A stretch of DNA of 64,000 nt from Xestospongia bergquistia (lineage: Eukaryota; Porifera; Demospongiae; Haplosclerida; Petrosiidae). Positions 14,001-29,000 of the stretch are shown one piece after another (positions within the stretch are counted from its first letter, which is position 1; every line of letters begins with the position of its first letter). The notes under the pieces are model-generated. The model did no database searches and was not told where the DNA came from. It worked only from the letters and a program-made list of their open reading frames with translations. The position numbers were made by a program, and so were the translations under genes. The stretch covers positions 19,682,446 to 19,746,445 of the forward strand of contig OZ014411.1 of NCBI GenBank assembly GCA_963965975.1, given 5' to 3'.

Positions 14001-17000
14001 TAAAATATGTAGTTTAATTTATACACAGTTTAAAAAACCACATACAACAACAAAATAAAATGAAACATCAACATATCGATATATATATATATACATTACT
14101 ACATTATATCATACTTACCACCTATTATATTATAAAGGACATATTCAGATAACATACAATCCACACCACAATTAAAAGTATAGACAAAAACAATACAGTA
14201 AACAGAGTAACAAATATTGAATTGCATACAATTACAAGTTGTACTACATTATATCATACTTACTTCCTATTATATTATAAAGGACATATTCAGATAATAT
14301 ACAATCCCACCATCATAAAAGTATAAACAAAAACAATACAGTAAACAAAGTAAATAAATATTGAATTACATACAATTACAAATTGTACTACATTATATCA
14401 TACTTACCCTCTATTATATTACGAAGGACACATTTAGATAACATACAATCCCCACCATCATAAAAGTATAGACAAAAACAATACAGTAAACAGAGTAACA
14501 AATATTGAATTGCATACAATTACAAATTGTACTACATTATATCATACTTAACAAAAAACATATTATTTAAATTACCTTAGTAGTGACAGTGTTGATATCA
14601 GCACCCTTATCAACTAATGCTTCAACAATGGCTGTGTGGCCTTCACTTGATGCAAAATGAAGAGCTGTCCACCCATCCTATTATTATAACAGAAAAAACA
14701 AACAAACAATCTGATCAATGGACATCAATATTGCTATAATTATATGTAGCTTTGAAGTTTAAAGTACAAACACAACATTAAACAATGTAAACTCATTTAG
14801 TTGGTGGCTACTAGGAGGCAGATATAAGCACTCTTTACAAGGATATTGTCCTAAACAGGACTTTCATTGTTCATGATGATATTCTTTGTTTTTGCATACT
14901 CCTATATTTAGACTTAGTCCTACATGGTAGTATTTATGTTGTTAACTGACAACTGCATTATAGAAGCTAAGGATTACTCCACAATGGCAAGCATTTAGCC
15001 TAATAATATATATGTTACTTTCAATACAGCCAGACATTCAGGTGGATATCAATGGGTTGTCCTGATATTCTTAAACAACAGATGAACAAGGTCATATTCA
15101 TGTACACATTATTTTGCATCTTTTCTTGTCTACTAATCAATCTTATGATCAAACTATTCTTAATTGAGAACTACTTCATAATATTATAATATTAGTTCAG
15201 TACATGATGTAACAAAACCTTATGACACTATGAAATGGACTACATTTAGATTCTGACATTCGCTATATTTAATGTTTTAAAAATTACTTCTGCCTTCAAT
15301 ACTACGTCAAGTAATCTTGATAACATTTAAGAAATGAGTAGTAATACAATATTTACAGTAACAAACAGATACTTACATTGTCAATAAGATTTAGATTGGC
15401 TCTTTCCTTTATTAACATCAAAATGATGTCTTTGTGTCCCTTCGTTGCTGCTATCATGAGAGGACTAGATCTTTCCTAAGAATTATCATAATAAACATGA
15501 TAATATATAACAATCAGTATATAGACAGGTATCATAACAGTTGTATATTATCTACATTTACAGTAACAAACAAATACATACTTACTATGTTAACAAGATT
15601 TAGATTGGCTCCTTTCTCTATTACCATCAAAACAATGTCTTTGTGTCCCCTCATTGTTGCTATCATGAGAGGACTAGGTCCTTCCTAAGAATTATAATAA
15701 TAAACATGATAATATATAACAATCAGTATAGATAGGTATCATAACAGTTGTATATTATCTATATTACATACACATACTGCTCTACATGTATTATATTGTA
15801 ATCATCATATAGCTAAAATAAAGTACTAACAAAATATGTGTAACTGATGTAAATAAAGTAAAGATACACAATGTTCAAATATAATGTACACAACTAATAA
15901 CAAGAAGATAATCAACAACTTGACTTTAGAGATAAAACATCACAATAGCAATGACTTTGTTATATATTCTCTAATAGTTAACTACCAGTCTTAGATTAAA
16001 AATTACACTAAGTTAGATAATGCTTACCAGCTATTAAGTTATCAAGGTCATGGTAAATAATAATCACAGCATTATAAAATAGAAGGAAAAACAATACAGT
16101 AAACAAAGTAATCAAAATAATAACAGTTAAACTACATATACATACAAATTATACAACAGTAAACAAAGTAATAACAAGATTATAATTCAATAATCATCCT
16201 ATAATTTTGTTTAGGAAGATAAAAACTTTACAGTCAAAAAACTGACTACAAAAATACAGACTTGATAGAGATATGAACAATTAGCATAGCAATGGATATC
16301 AAAGATTATATAAGCAGAGAAGCAAGGTAGTAACAAACTTCAAACCATTGAAATATCATTAATTGTACACACTATCACTGTTAGTGGTACGTAATTCATT
16401 GGTTGCCACATCCCTAATCAATTAAAATATGTAGTTTAATTTATACACAGTTTAAAAAACCACATACAACAACAAAATAAAATGAAACATCAACATATCG
16501 ATATATATATATATACATTACTACATTATATCATACTTACCACCTATTATATTATAAAGGACATATTCAGATAACATACAATCCACACCACAATTAAAAG
16601 TATAGACAAAAACAATACAGTAAACAGAGTAACAAATATTGAATTGCATACAATTACAAGTTGTACTACATTATATCATACTTACTTCCTATTATATTAT
16701 AAAGGACATATTCAGATAATATACAATCCCACCATCATAAAAGTATAAACAAAAACAATACAGTAAACAAAGTAAATAAATATTGAATTACATACAATTA
16801 CAAATTGTACTACATTATATCATACTTACCCTCTATTATATTACGAAGGACACATTTAGATAACATACAATCCCCACCATCATAAAAGTATAGACAAAAA
16901 CAATACAATAAACAGAGTAACAAATATTGAATTGCATACAATTACAAATTGTACTACATTATATCATACTTAACAAAAAACATATTATTTAAATTACCTT

Positions 17001-20000
17001 AGTAGTGACAGTGTTGATATCAGCACCATTATCAACTAATACTTCAACAATGGCTGTGTGGCCTTCACTTGATGCAAAATGAAGAGCTGTCCACCCATCC
17101 TATTATTATAACAGAAAAAACAAACAAACAATCTGATCAATGGACATCAATATTGCTATAATTATATGTAGCTTTGAAGTTTAAAGTACAAATACAACAT
17201 TAAACAATGTAAACTCATTTAGTTGGTGGCTACTAGGAGGCAGATATAAGCACTCTTTACAAGGATATTGTCCTAAACAGGACTTTCATTGTTCATGATG
17301 ATATTCTTTGTTTTTGCATACTCCTATATTTAGACTTAGTCCTACATGGTAGTATTTATGTTGTTAACTGACAACTGCATTATAGAAGCTAAGGATTACT
17401 CCACAATGGCAAGCATTTAGCCTAATAATATATATGTTACTTTCAATACAGCCAGACATTCAGGTGGATATCAATGGGTTGTCCTGATATTCTTAAACAA
17501 CAGATGAACAAGGTCATATTCATGTACACATTATTTTGCATCTTTTCTTGTCTACTAATCAATCTTATGATCAAACTATTCTTAATTGAGAACTACTTCA
17601 TAATATTATAATATTAGTTCAGTACATGATGTAACAAAACCTTATGACACTATGAAATGGACTACATTTAGATTCTGACATTCGCTATATTTAATGTTTT
17701 AAAAATTACTTCTGCCTTCAATACTACGTCAAGTAATCTTGATAACATTTAAGAAATGAGTAGTAATACAATATTTACAGTAACAAACAGATACTTACTT
17801 TGTCAATAAGATTTAGATTGGCTCCTCCCTTTATTAACATCAAAATGATGTCTTTGTGTCCCTTCGTTGCTGCTATCATGAGAGGACTAGATCTTTCCTA
17901 AGAATTATCATAATAAACATGATAATATATAACAATCAGTATATAGACAGGTATCATAACAGTTGTATATTATCTACATTTACAGTAACAAACAAATACA
18001 TACTTACTATGTTAACAAGATTTAGATTGGCTCCTCTCTCTATTAACATCAAAACAATGTCTTTGTGTCCCCTCATTGTTGCTATCATGAGAGGACTAGA
18101 TCCTTCCTAAGCATTATCATAATAAACATGATAATATATAACAATCAGTATAGATAGGTATCATAACAGTTGTATATTATCTATATTACATACACATACT
18201 GCTCTACATGTATTATATTGGAATCATCATATAGCTAAAATAAAATAACAAAATATGTGTAACTGATGTAAATAAAGTAAAGATACACAATGTTCAAATA
18301 TAATGTACACATCTAATAACAAGAAGATAATTAACAACTTGACTTAGAGATAAAACATCACAATAGCAATGACTTTGTTATATCTTCTCTAATAGTTTCC
18401 TACCAATCTTAGATTAAAAATTACACTAAGTTAGATAATGCTTACCAGCTATTAAGTTATCAAGGTCATGGTAAATAATAATCACAGCATTATAAAATAG
18501 AAGGAAAAACAATACAGTAAACAAAGTAATCAAAATAATAACAGTTAAACTACATATACATACAAATTATACAACAGTAAACAAAGTAATAACAAGATTA
18601 TAATTCAATAATCATCCTATAATTTTGTTTAGGAAGATAAAAACTTTACAGTCAAAAAACTGACTACAAAAATACAGACTTGATAGAGATATGAACAATT
18701 AGCATAGCAATGGGTATCAAAGATTATATAAGCAGAGAAGCAAGGTAGTAACAAACTTCAAACCATTGAAATATCATTAATTGTACACACTATCACTGTT
18801 AGTGGTACGTAATTCATTGGTTGCCACATCCCTAATCAATTAAAATATGTAGTTTAATTTATACACAGTTTAAAAAACCACATACAACAACAAAATAAAA
18901 TGAAACATCAACATATCGATATATATATATACATTACAAATTGTACTACATTATATCATACTTACCACCTATTATATTATAAAGGACATATTCAGATAGC
19001 ATACAATCCACACCACCATAAAATACAGACAAAAACAATGCAGTAAACAAAGTAATAAATATTAAGTTACATACAATTACAAATTGTACTACATTATATC
19101 ATACTTACCCACTATTATATTATAAAGGACATATTCAGATAACATACAATCACACCATCATAAAAGTATAGACAAAGACAATACAGTAAACAGAGTAACA
19201 ATATTGAATTGCATACAGTTACAAATTGTACTACATTATATTATACTTACTTCCTATTATATTATAAAGGACATATTCAGATAACGTACAATCACACCAT
19301 CATAAAAGTATAGACAAAAACAATGCAATACACAAAGTAATAAATATTGAATTACATACAATTACAAGTTGTACTACATTATATAATACTTACGCTCTAT
19401 TATATTATAAAGGACATATTCAGATAACATACAATCCCCACCATCATAAAAGTATAGACAAAAACAATACAGTAAACAGAGTAACAATATTGAATTGCAT
19501 ACAGTTACAAATTGTACTACATTATATCATACTTACCCTCTATTATATTATAAAGGACAAATTCAGATAACATACAATCCCCACCATCATAAAAGTAAAG
19601 ACAAAAACAATGCAATACACAAAGTAATAAATATTGAATTACATACAATTACAAGTTGTACTACATTATATAATACTTACTTCCTATTATATTATAAAGG
19701 ACATATTCAGATAACATACAATCCCCACCATCATAAAAGTATAGACAAAGACAATACAGTAAACAGAGTAGCAATATTGAATTGCATACAGTTACAAATT
19801 GTACTACATCATATCAAACTTACCAGCTATTGTATTATAAAGGACATATTCAGATAACATACAATCACACCATCATAAAAGTATAAACAAAAACAATACA
19901 GTAAACAAAGTAAATATATATTGAATTACATACAATTACAAATTGTACTACATTATATCATACTTACCAGCTATTATATTACGAAGGACACATTCAGATA

Positions 20001-23000
20001 ACATACAATCCCCACCATCATAAAAGTAAAGGCAAAAACAATGCAATACACAAAGTAATAAATATTGAATTACATACAGTTACAAATTGTACTAAATTAT
20101 ATCATACTTACATCCTATCATATTATAAAGTACATATTCAGATAACATACAATCCCCACCATCATAAAAGTATAGACAAAAACAATACAGTAAACAGAGT
20201 AACAATATTGAATTGCATACAGTTACAAGTTGTACTACATTATATCATACTTACCCTCTATTATATTATAAAGGACAAATTCAGATAACATACAATCCCC
20301 ACCATCATAAAAGTAAAGACAAAAACAATGCAATACACAAAGTAATAAATATTGAATTACATACAGTTACAAATTGTACTAAATTATATCATACTTACTT
20401 CCTATTATATTATAAAGTACATATTCAGATAACATACAATCACACCATCATAAAAGTATAGACAAAAACAATACAGTAAACAGAGTAACAATATTGAATT
20501 GCATACAGTTACAAATTGTACTACATTATATCATACTTACCCTCTATTATATTATAAAGGACAAATTCAGATAACATACAATCACACCATCATAAAAGTA
20601 AAGACAAAAACAATGCAATACACAAAGTAATAAATATTGAATTACATACAATTACAAATTGTACTACATTATATCATACTTACCCTCTATTATATTATAA
20701 AGGACATATTCAGATAACATACAATCCCCACCATCATAAAAGTATAGACAAAGACAATACAGTAAACAAAGTACTAAATATTGAATTGCATACAATTACA
20801 AATTGTACTACATTATATCATACTTACTTCCTATTATATTATAAAGGACATATTCAGATAACATACAATCCCCACCATCATAAAAGTATAGACAAAGACA
20901 ATACAGTAAACAGAGTAACAATATTGAATTGCATACAGTTACAAATTGTACTACATCATATCATACTTACCAGCTATTATATTATAAAGGACATATTCAG
21001 ATAACATACAATCACACCATCATAAAAGTACAGACAAAAACAACACAGTAAACAAAGTACTAAATATTGAATTGCATACAATTACAAATTGTACTACATT
21101 ATATCATACTTACTTCCTATTATATTATAAAGGACATATTCAGATATTATACAATCCCCACCATCATAAAAGTATAGACAAAAACAATACAGTAAACAGA
21201 GTAACAATATTGAATTGCATACAGTTACAAGTTGTACTACATTATATCATACTTACCCTCTATTATATTATAAAGGACAAATTCAGATAACATACAATCA
21301 CACCATCATAAAAGTATAGACAAAAATAATACAGTAAACAGAGTAACAATATTGAATTGCATACAGTTACAAATTGTACTACATTATATCATACTTACTT
21401 CCTATTATATTATAAAGGACATATTCAGATAACATACAATCCCCACCATCATAAAAGTATAGACAAAGACAATACAGTAAACAGAGTAACAATATTGAAT
21501 TGCATACAGTTACAAATTGTACTACATTATATCATACTTACTTCCTATTATATTATAAAGGACATATTCAGATAACATACAATCCCCACCATCATAAAAG
21601 TATAGACAAACACAATACAGTAAACAGAGTAACAATATTGAATTGCATACAGTTACAAATTGTACTACATCATATCATTCTTACCAGCTATAATATTATA
21701 AAGGACATATTCAGATAACGTACAATCACACCATCATAAAAGTATAAACAAAAACAATACAGTAAACAATGTAAATATATATTGAATTACATACAATTAC
21801 AAATTGTACTACATTATATTATACTTACCTCCTATTATATTATAAAGGACACATTCAGATAACATACAATCCCCACCATCATAAAAGTAAAGACAAAAAC
21901 AATGCAATACACAAAGTAATAAATATTGAATTACATACAATTACAAATTGTACTACATTATATCACACTTACCCCCTATTATATTATAAAGGACATATTC
22001 AGATAACACACAATCACACCATCATAAAAGTATAGACAAAGACAATACAGTAAACAGAGTAACAATATTGAATTGCATACAGTTACAAATTGTACTACAT
22101 CATATCATACTTACCAGCTATTATATTATAAAGGACATATTCAGATAACATACAATCACACCATCATAAAAGTATAGACAAAAACAATACAGTAAACAAA
22201 GTAAATATATATTGAATTACATACAATTACAAATTGTACTACATTATATCATACTTACCAGCTATTATATTACGAAGGACACATTCAGATAACATACAAT
22301 CCCCACCATCATAAAAGTAAAGACAAAAACAATGCAATACACAAAGTAATAAATATTGAATTACATACAATTACAAATTGTACTACATTATATCAAGCTT
22401 ACCTCCTATTATATTATAAAGGACATATTCAGATAACATACAATCACACCATCATAAAAGTATAGACAAAGACAATACAGTAAACAGAGTAACAATATTG
22501 AATTGCATACAGTTACAAATTGTACTACATCATATCATACTTACCAGCTATTATATTATAAAGGACATATTCAGATAACATACAATCCCCACCATCATAA
22601 AAGTATAGACAAAGACAATACAGTAAACAGAGTAACAATATTGAATTGCATACAGTTACAAATTGTACTACATCATATCATACTTACCAGCTGTTATATT
22701 ATAAAGGACATATTCAGATAACATACAATCACACCATCATAAAAGTACAGACAAAAACAACACAGTAAACGAAGTACTAAATATTGAATTGCATACAATT
22801 ACAAATTGTACTACATTATATCATACTTACTTCCTATTATATTATAAAGGACATATTCAGATATTATACAATCCCCACCATCATAAAAGTATAGACAAAA
22901 ACAATACAGTAAACAGAGTAACAATATTGAATTGCATACAGTTACAAGTTGTACTACATTATATCATACTTACCCTCTATTATATTATAAAGGACAAATT

Positions 23001-26000
23001 CAGATAACATACAATCACACCATCATAAAAGTATAGACAAAAATAATACAGTAAACAGAGTAACAATATTGAATTGCATACAGTTACAAATTGTACTACA
23101 TTATATCATACTTACTTCCTATTATATTATAAAGGACATATTCAGATAACATACAATCCCCACCATCATAAAAGTATAGACAAAGACAATACAGTAAACA
23201 GAGTAACAATATTGAATTGCATACAGTTACAAATTGTACTACATTATATCATACTTACTTCCTATTATATTATAAAGGACATATTCAGATAACATACAAT
23301 CCCCACCATCATAAAAGTATAGACAAACACAATACAGTAAACAGAGTAACAATATTGAATTGCATACAGTTACAAATTGTACTACATCATATCATTCTTA
23401 CCAGCTATAATATTATAAAGGACATATTCAGATAACGTACAATCACACCATCATAAAAGTATAAACAAAAACAATACAGTAAACAATGTAAATATATATT
23501 GAATTACATACAATTACAAATTGTACTACATTATATTATACTTACCTCCTATTATATTATAAAGGACACATTCAGATAACATACAATCCCCACCATCATA
23601 AAAGTAAAGACAAAAACAATGCAATACACAAAGTAATAAATATTGAATTACATACAATTACAAATTGTACTACATTATATCACACTTACCCCCTATTATA
23701 TTATAAAGGACATATTCAGATAACACACAATCACACCATCATAAAAGTATAGACAAAGACAATACAGTAAACAGAGTAACAATATTGAATTGCATACAGT
23801 TACAAATTGTACTACATCATATCATACTTACCAGCTATTATATTATAAAGGACATATTCAGATAACATACAATCACACCATCATAAAAGTATAGACAAAA
23901 ACAATACAGTAAACAAAGTAAATATATATTGAATTACATACAATTACAAATTGTACTACATTATATCATACTTACCAGCTATTATATTACGAAGGACACA
24001 TTCAGATAACATACAATCCCCACCATCATAAAAGTAAAGACAAAAACAATGCAATACACAAAGTAATAAATATTGAATTACATACAATTACAAATTGTAC
24101 TACATTATATCAAGCTTACCTCCTATTATATTATAAAGGACATATTCAGATAACATACAATCACACCATCATAAAAGTATAGACAAAGACAATACAGTAA
24201 ACAGAGTAACAATATTGAATTGCATACAGTTACAAATTGTACTACATCATATCATACTTACCAGCTATTATATTATAAAGGACATATTCAGATAACATAC
24301 AATCACACCATCATAAAAGTATAAACAAAAACAATACAGTAAACAAAGTAAATATATATTGAATTACATACAATTACAAATTGTACTACATTATATCATA
24401 CTAACCAGCTATTATATTACGAAGGACACATTCAGATAACATACAATCCCCACCATCATAAAAGTATAGACAAAAACAATGCAATACACAAAGTAATAAA
24501 TATTGAATTTCATACAATTACAAATTGTACTACATTATATCATACTTACCCCCTATTATATTATAAAGTACATATTCAGATAACATACAATCCCCACCAT
24601 CATAAAAGTACAGACAAAAACAACACAGTAAACAAAGTACTAAATATTGAATTGCATACAATTACAAATTGTACTACATTATATCATACTTACCACCTAT
24701 TATATTATAAAGGACATATTCAGATAACATACAATCCCCACCATCATAAAAGTATAGACAAAGACAATACAGTAAACAGAGTAACAATATTGAATTGCAT
24801 ACAGTTACAAATTGTACTACATTATATCATACTTACCTCCTATTATATTATAAAGGACAAATTCAGATAACATACAATCCCCACCATCATAAAAGTAAAG
24901 ACAAAAACAATGCAATACACAAAGTAATAAATATTGAATTACATACAATTACAAATTGTACTACATTATATTACACTTACCCTCTATTATATTATAAAGG
25001 ACATATTCAGATAACGTACAATCACACCATCATAAAAGTATAGACAAAAACAATACAGTAAACAGAGTAACAATATTGAATTGCATACAGTTACAAATTG
25101 TACTACATTATATCATACTTACCGTCTATTATATTATAAAGGACAAATTCAGATAACATACAATCACACCATCATAAAAGTAAAGACAAAAACAATGCAA
25201 TACACAAAGTAATAAATATTGAATTACATACAATTACAAATTGTACTACATTATATCACACTTACCCCCTATTATATTATAAAGGACATATTCAGATAAC
25301 ATACAATCCCCACCATCATAAAAGTATAGACAAAAACAATGCAATACACAAAGTAATAAATATTGAATTACATACAATTACAAATTGTACTACATTATAT
25401 CACACTTACCCCCTATTATATTATAAAGGACATATTCAGATAACGTACAATCACACCATCATAAAAGTATAGACAAAAACAATACAGTAAACAGAGTAAC
25501 AATATTGAATTGCATACAGTTACAAATTGTACTACATCATATCATACTTACCAGCTATTATATTATAAAGGACATATTCAGATAACGTACAACCACACCA
25601 TCATAAAAGTAAAGACAAAAACAATGCAATACACAAAGTAATAAATATTGAATTACATACAATTACAAATTGTACTACATTATATCATACTTACCCACTA
25701 TTATATTATAAAGGACAAATTCAGATAACATACAGTCACACCATCATAAAAGTATAAACAAAAACAATGCAATACACAAAGTAATAAATATTGAATTACA
25801 TACAGTTACAAATTGTACTAAATTATATCATACTTACCAGCTATTATATTACAAAGGACATATTCAGATAACATACAATCCCCACCATCATAAAAGTATA
25901 GACAAAAACAATGCAATACACAAAGTAATAAATATTGAATTACATACAATTACAAATTGTACTACATTATATCATACTTACCCACTATTATATTATAAAG

Positions 26001-29000
26001 GACATGTTCAGATAACATACAATCCCCACCATCATAAAAGTACAGACAAAAAGAACACAGTAAACAAAGTAAATAAATATTGAATTGTATACAATAACAA
26101 ATTGTACTACATTATATCATACTTACCAGCTATTATATTATAAAGGACATATTCAGATAAAATAAATTCCCACCATCATAAAAGTAGAGACAAAAACAAT
26201 ACAGTAAACAAAGTAAATATATATTGAATTACATACAATTACAAATTGTACTACATTATATCATACTAACCAGCTATTATATTACGAAGGACACATTCAG
26301 ATAACATACAATCACACCATCATAAAAGTATAGACAAAAACAATGCAATACACAAAGTAATAAATATTGAATTACATACAGTTACAAATTGTACTACATT
26401 ATATCTTACTTACCCTCTATTATATTATAAAGGACATATTCAGATAACATACAATCACACCATCATAAAAGTATAAACAAAAACAATACAGTAAACAAGT
26501 AAATATATATTGAATTACATACAATTACAAATTGTACTACATTATATCATACTTACCAGCTATTATATTACAAAGGACACATTCAGATAACACACAATCC
26601 CCACCACCATAAAATACAGACAAAAACAATGCAGTAAACAAAGTAATAAATATTAAGTTACATACAATTACAAATTGTACTACATTATATCATACTTACC
26701 CCCTATTATATTATAAAGGACATATTCAGATAACATACAATCCCCACCATCATAAAGTACAGACAATAACAATACAGTAAACAAAGTAATAAATATTGAA
26801 TTGTATACAATAACAAATTGTACTACATTATATCATACTTACCATCTATTAAATTATAAAGGACATATTCAGATAAAATAAATTCCCACCATCATAAAAG
26901 TAGAGACAATAACAATACAGTAAACAAAGTAATAAATATTGAATTGTATACAATTACAATTTGTACTACATTATATCATACTTACCCACTATTATATTAT
27001 GAAGGTTATATTCAGATAACCACCATCGTAAAAGTACAAACAAAAACAATACAGTAAACAAAGTTATAAAATATTGAATTGCATACAATTACTACATTAT
27101 ATCATACTTACTTTCTATTATATTATAAAGGACATATTCAGATAATATACAAACACACCATCATAAAAGTACAAACAAAAACAATACAGTAAACAAAGTA
27201 ACAATTGTTAAATTGCATTATATTAAGCTACAATTGTAAATTTAACAACTTTTGTTAACATACTATTCAATGAGACAATCATTTAATTTAATATGTACTA
27301 CCTACATTTTGAATTGTTCATCACATGTACATTTTATAAAATTACATACTATCACTATACATTAATGGAGCTATGACATATAACAAAATTATTTTTAAAA
27401 TGATTAAAAAACCTGTAAATTAGTAAATCTTTTCTCAAATATCAATTGACATTTATCTTAAAGATACATTTATATTATTTTTACTATGCTAGTGTACATG
27501 TTAATACTAATATCAACTTTGGACTACTACCTAATTGAGAATTTTGTACAATTATAATACATAAAAAGTTGTTAATGTCAGGTAAAATATCTTTTATCAT
27601 TATAATACTAATGATTATTAAACAATGATCTCCCAGTCATAGCATTCACATTAACAAAAAACATATTATTTAAATTACCTTAGTAGTGACAGTGTTGATA
27701 TCAGCACCATTATCAACTAATGCTTCAACAATGGCTGTGTGGCCTTCATATGATGCAAAATGAAGAGCCGTCCACCCATCCTATTATAACAGAAAAAACA
27801 AACAAACAATCTGATCAATGGACATCAATATTGCTATAATTATATGTAGCTTTGAAGTTTAAAGTACAAATACAACATTAAACAATGTAAACTCATTTAG
27901 TTGGTGGCTACTAGGAGGCAGATATAAGCACTCTTTACAAGGATATTGTCCTAAACAGGACTTTCATTGTTCATGATGATATTCTTTGTTTTTGCATACT
28001 CCTATATTTAGACTTAGTCCTACATGGTAGTATTTATGTTGTTAACTGATAACTGCATTATAGAAGCTAAGGATTACTCCACAATGGCAAGCATTTAGCC
28101 TAATAATATACATGTTACTTTCAATACAGTCAGACATTCAGGTGGATATTGATGGATTGTCCTGATATTCTTAAACAACAGATGAACAAGGTCATATTCA
28201 TGTACACATTATTTTGCATCTTTTTTTGTCTACTAATCAATCTTATGATCAAAGTATTCTTAATTTAGAACTACTTCATAATATTATAATATTAGTTCAG
28301 TACATGATGTAACAAAACCTTATGACACTATGAAATGGACTACATTTAGATTCTGACATTCGCTATATTTAATGTTTTAAAAATTACTTCTGCCTTCAAT
28401 ACTACGTCAAGTAATCTTGATAACATTTAAGAAATGAGTAATAATACAATATTTATAGTAACAAACAGATACTTACTTTGTCAACAAGATTTAGATTGGC
28501 TCCTCCCTTTATTAACATCAAAATGATGTCTTTGTGTTCCTTCGTTGCTGCTATCACGAGAGGACTAGATCTTTCCTAAGAATTATCATAATAAACATGA
28601 TAACATATAACAATCAGTATATAGACAGGTATCATAACAGTTGTATATTATCTACATTTACAGTAACAAACAAATATATACTTACTATGTTAACAAGATT
28701 TAGATTGGCTCCTCTCTCTATTAACATCAAAACAATGTCTTTGTGTCCCCTCATTGTTGCTATCATGAGAGGACTAGATCCTTCCTAAGAATTATCATAA
28801 TAAACATGATAATATATAACAAACAGTATAGATAGATATTATAACAGTTGTATATTATCTATATTACATACACATACTGCTGTACATGTATTATATTGTA
28901 ATCATCATATAGCTAAAATAAAGTACTAACAAAATATGTGTAACTGATGTAAATAAAGTAAAGATACACAATGTTCAAATATAATGTACACAACTAATAA

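Larger units (their letters stand above)
13164..18007. repeat. Tandem 2422-bp cassette duplication (two nearly identical copies)
   Basis: EGSS-type exons recur at 13164, 15586 and 18008, exactly 2422 bases apart, and the DGWT-type exons at 14576 and 16998 are also 2422 apart. Introns between them match almost base for base, so the duplication or gene conversion is recent. Each cassette carries, in ascending order, EGSS exon, intron with the 143-bp satellite, DGWT exon, intron, and ERSS exon. A third cassette (18008-28685) and a fourth (28686 onward) are the same unit with different amounts of satellite. Confidence 0.93.

Noticed and set aside
15434-18110. Plus-strand open frames starting MSLRCCYHERTRSFL
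   Set aside because: They are antisense shadows of the ERSS and EGSS ankyrin exons.
19495-25043. Many plus-strand open frames of 72-120 codons (MHTVTNCTTLYH...) in the satellite
   Set aside because: They are translations of the 143-bp repeat. The unit is not a multiple of three, so the frame changes every unit, and stops recur at the same place.
18930-27200. CRISPR-like array
   Set aside because: Units are 143 bases long, directly adjacent and without unique spacers, in an animal intron. The variable part is only three bases.
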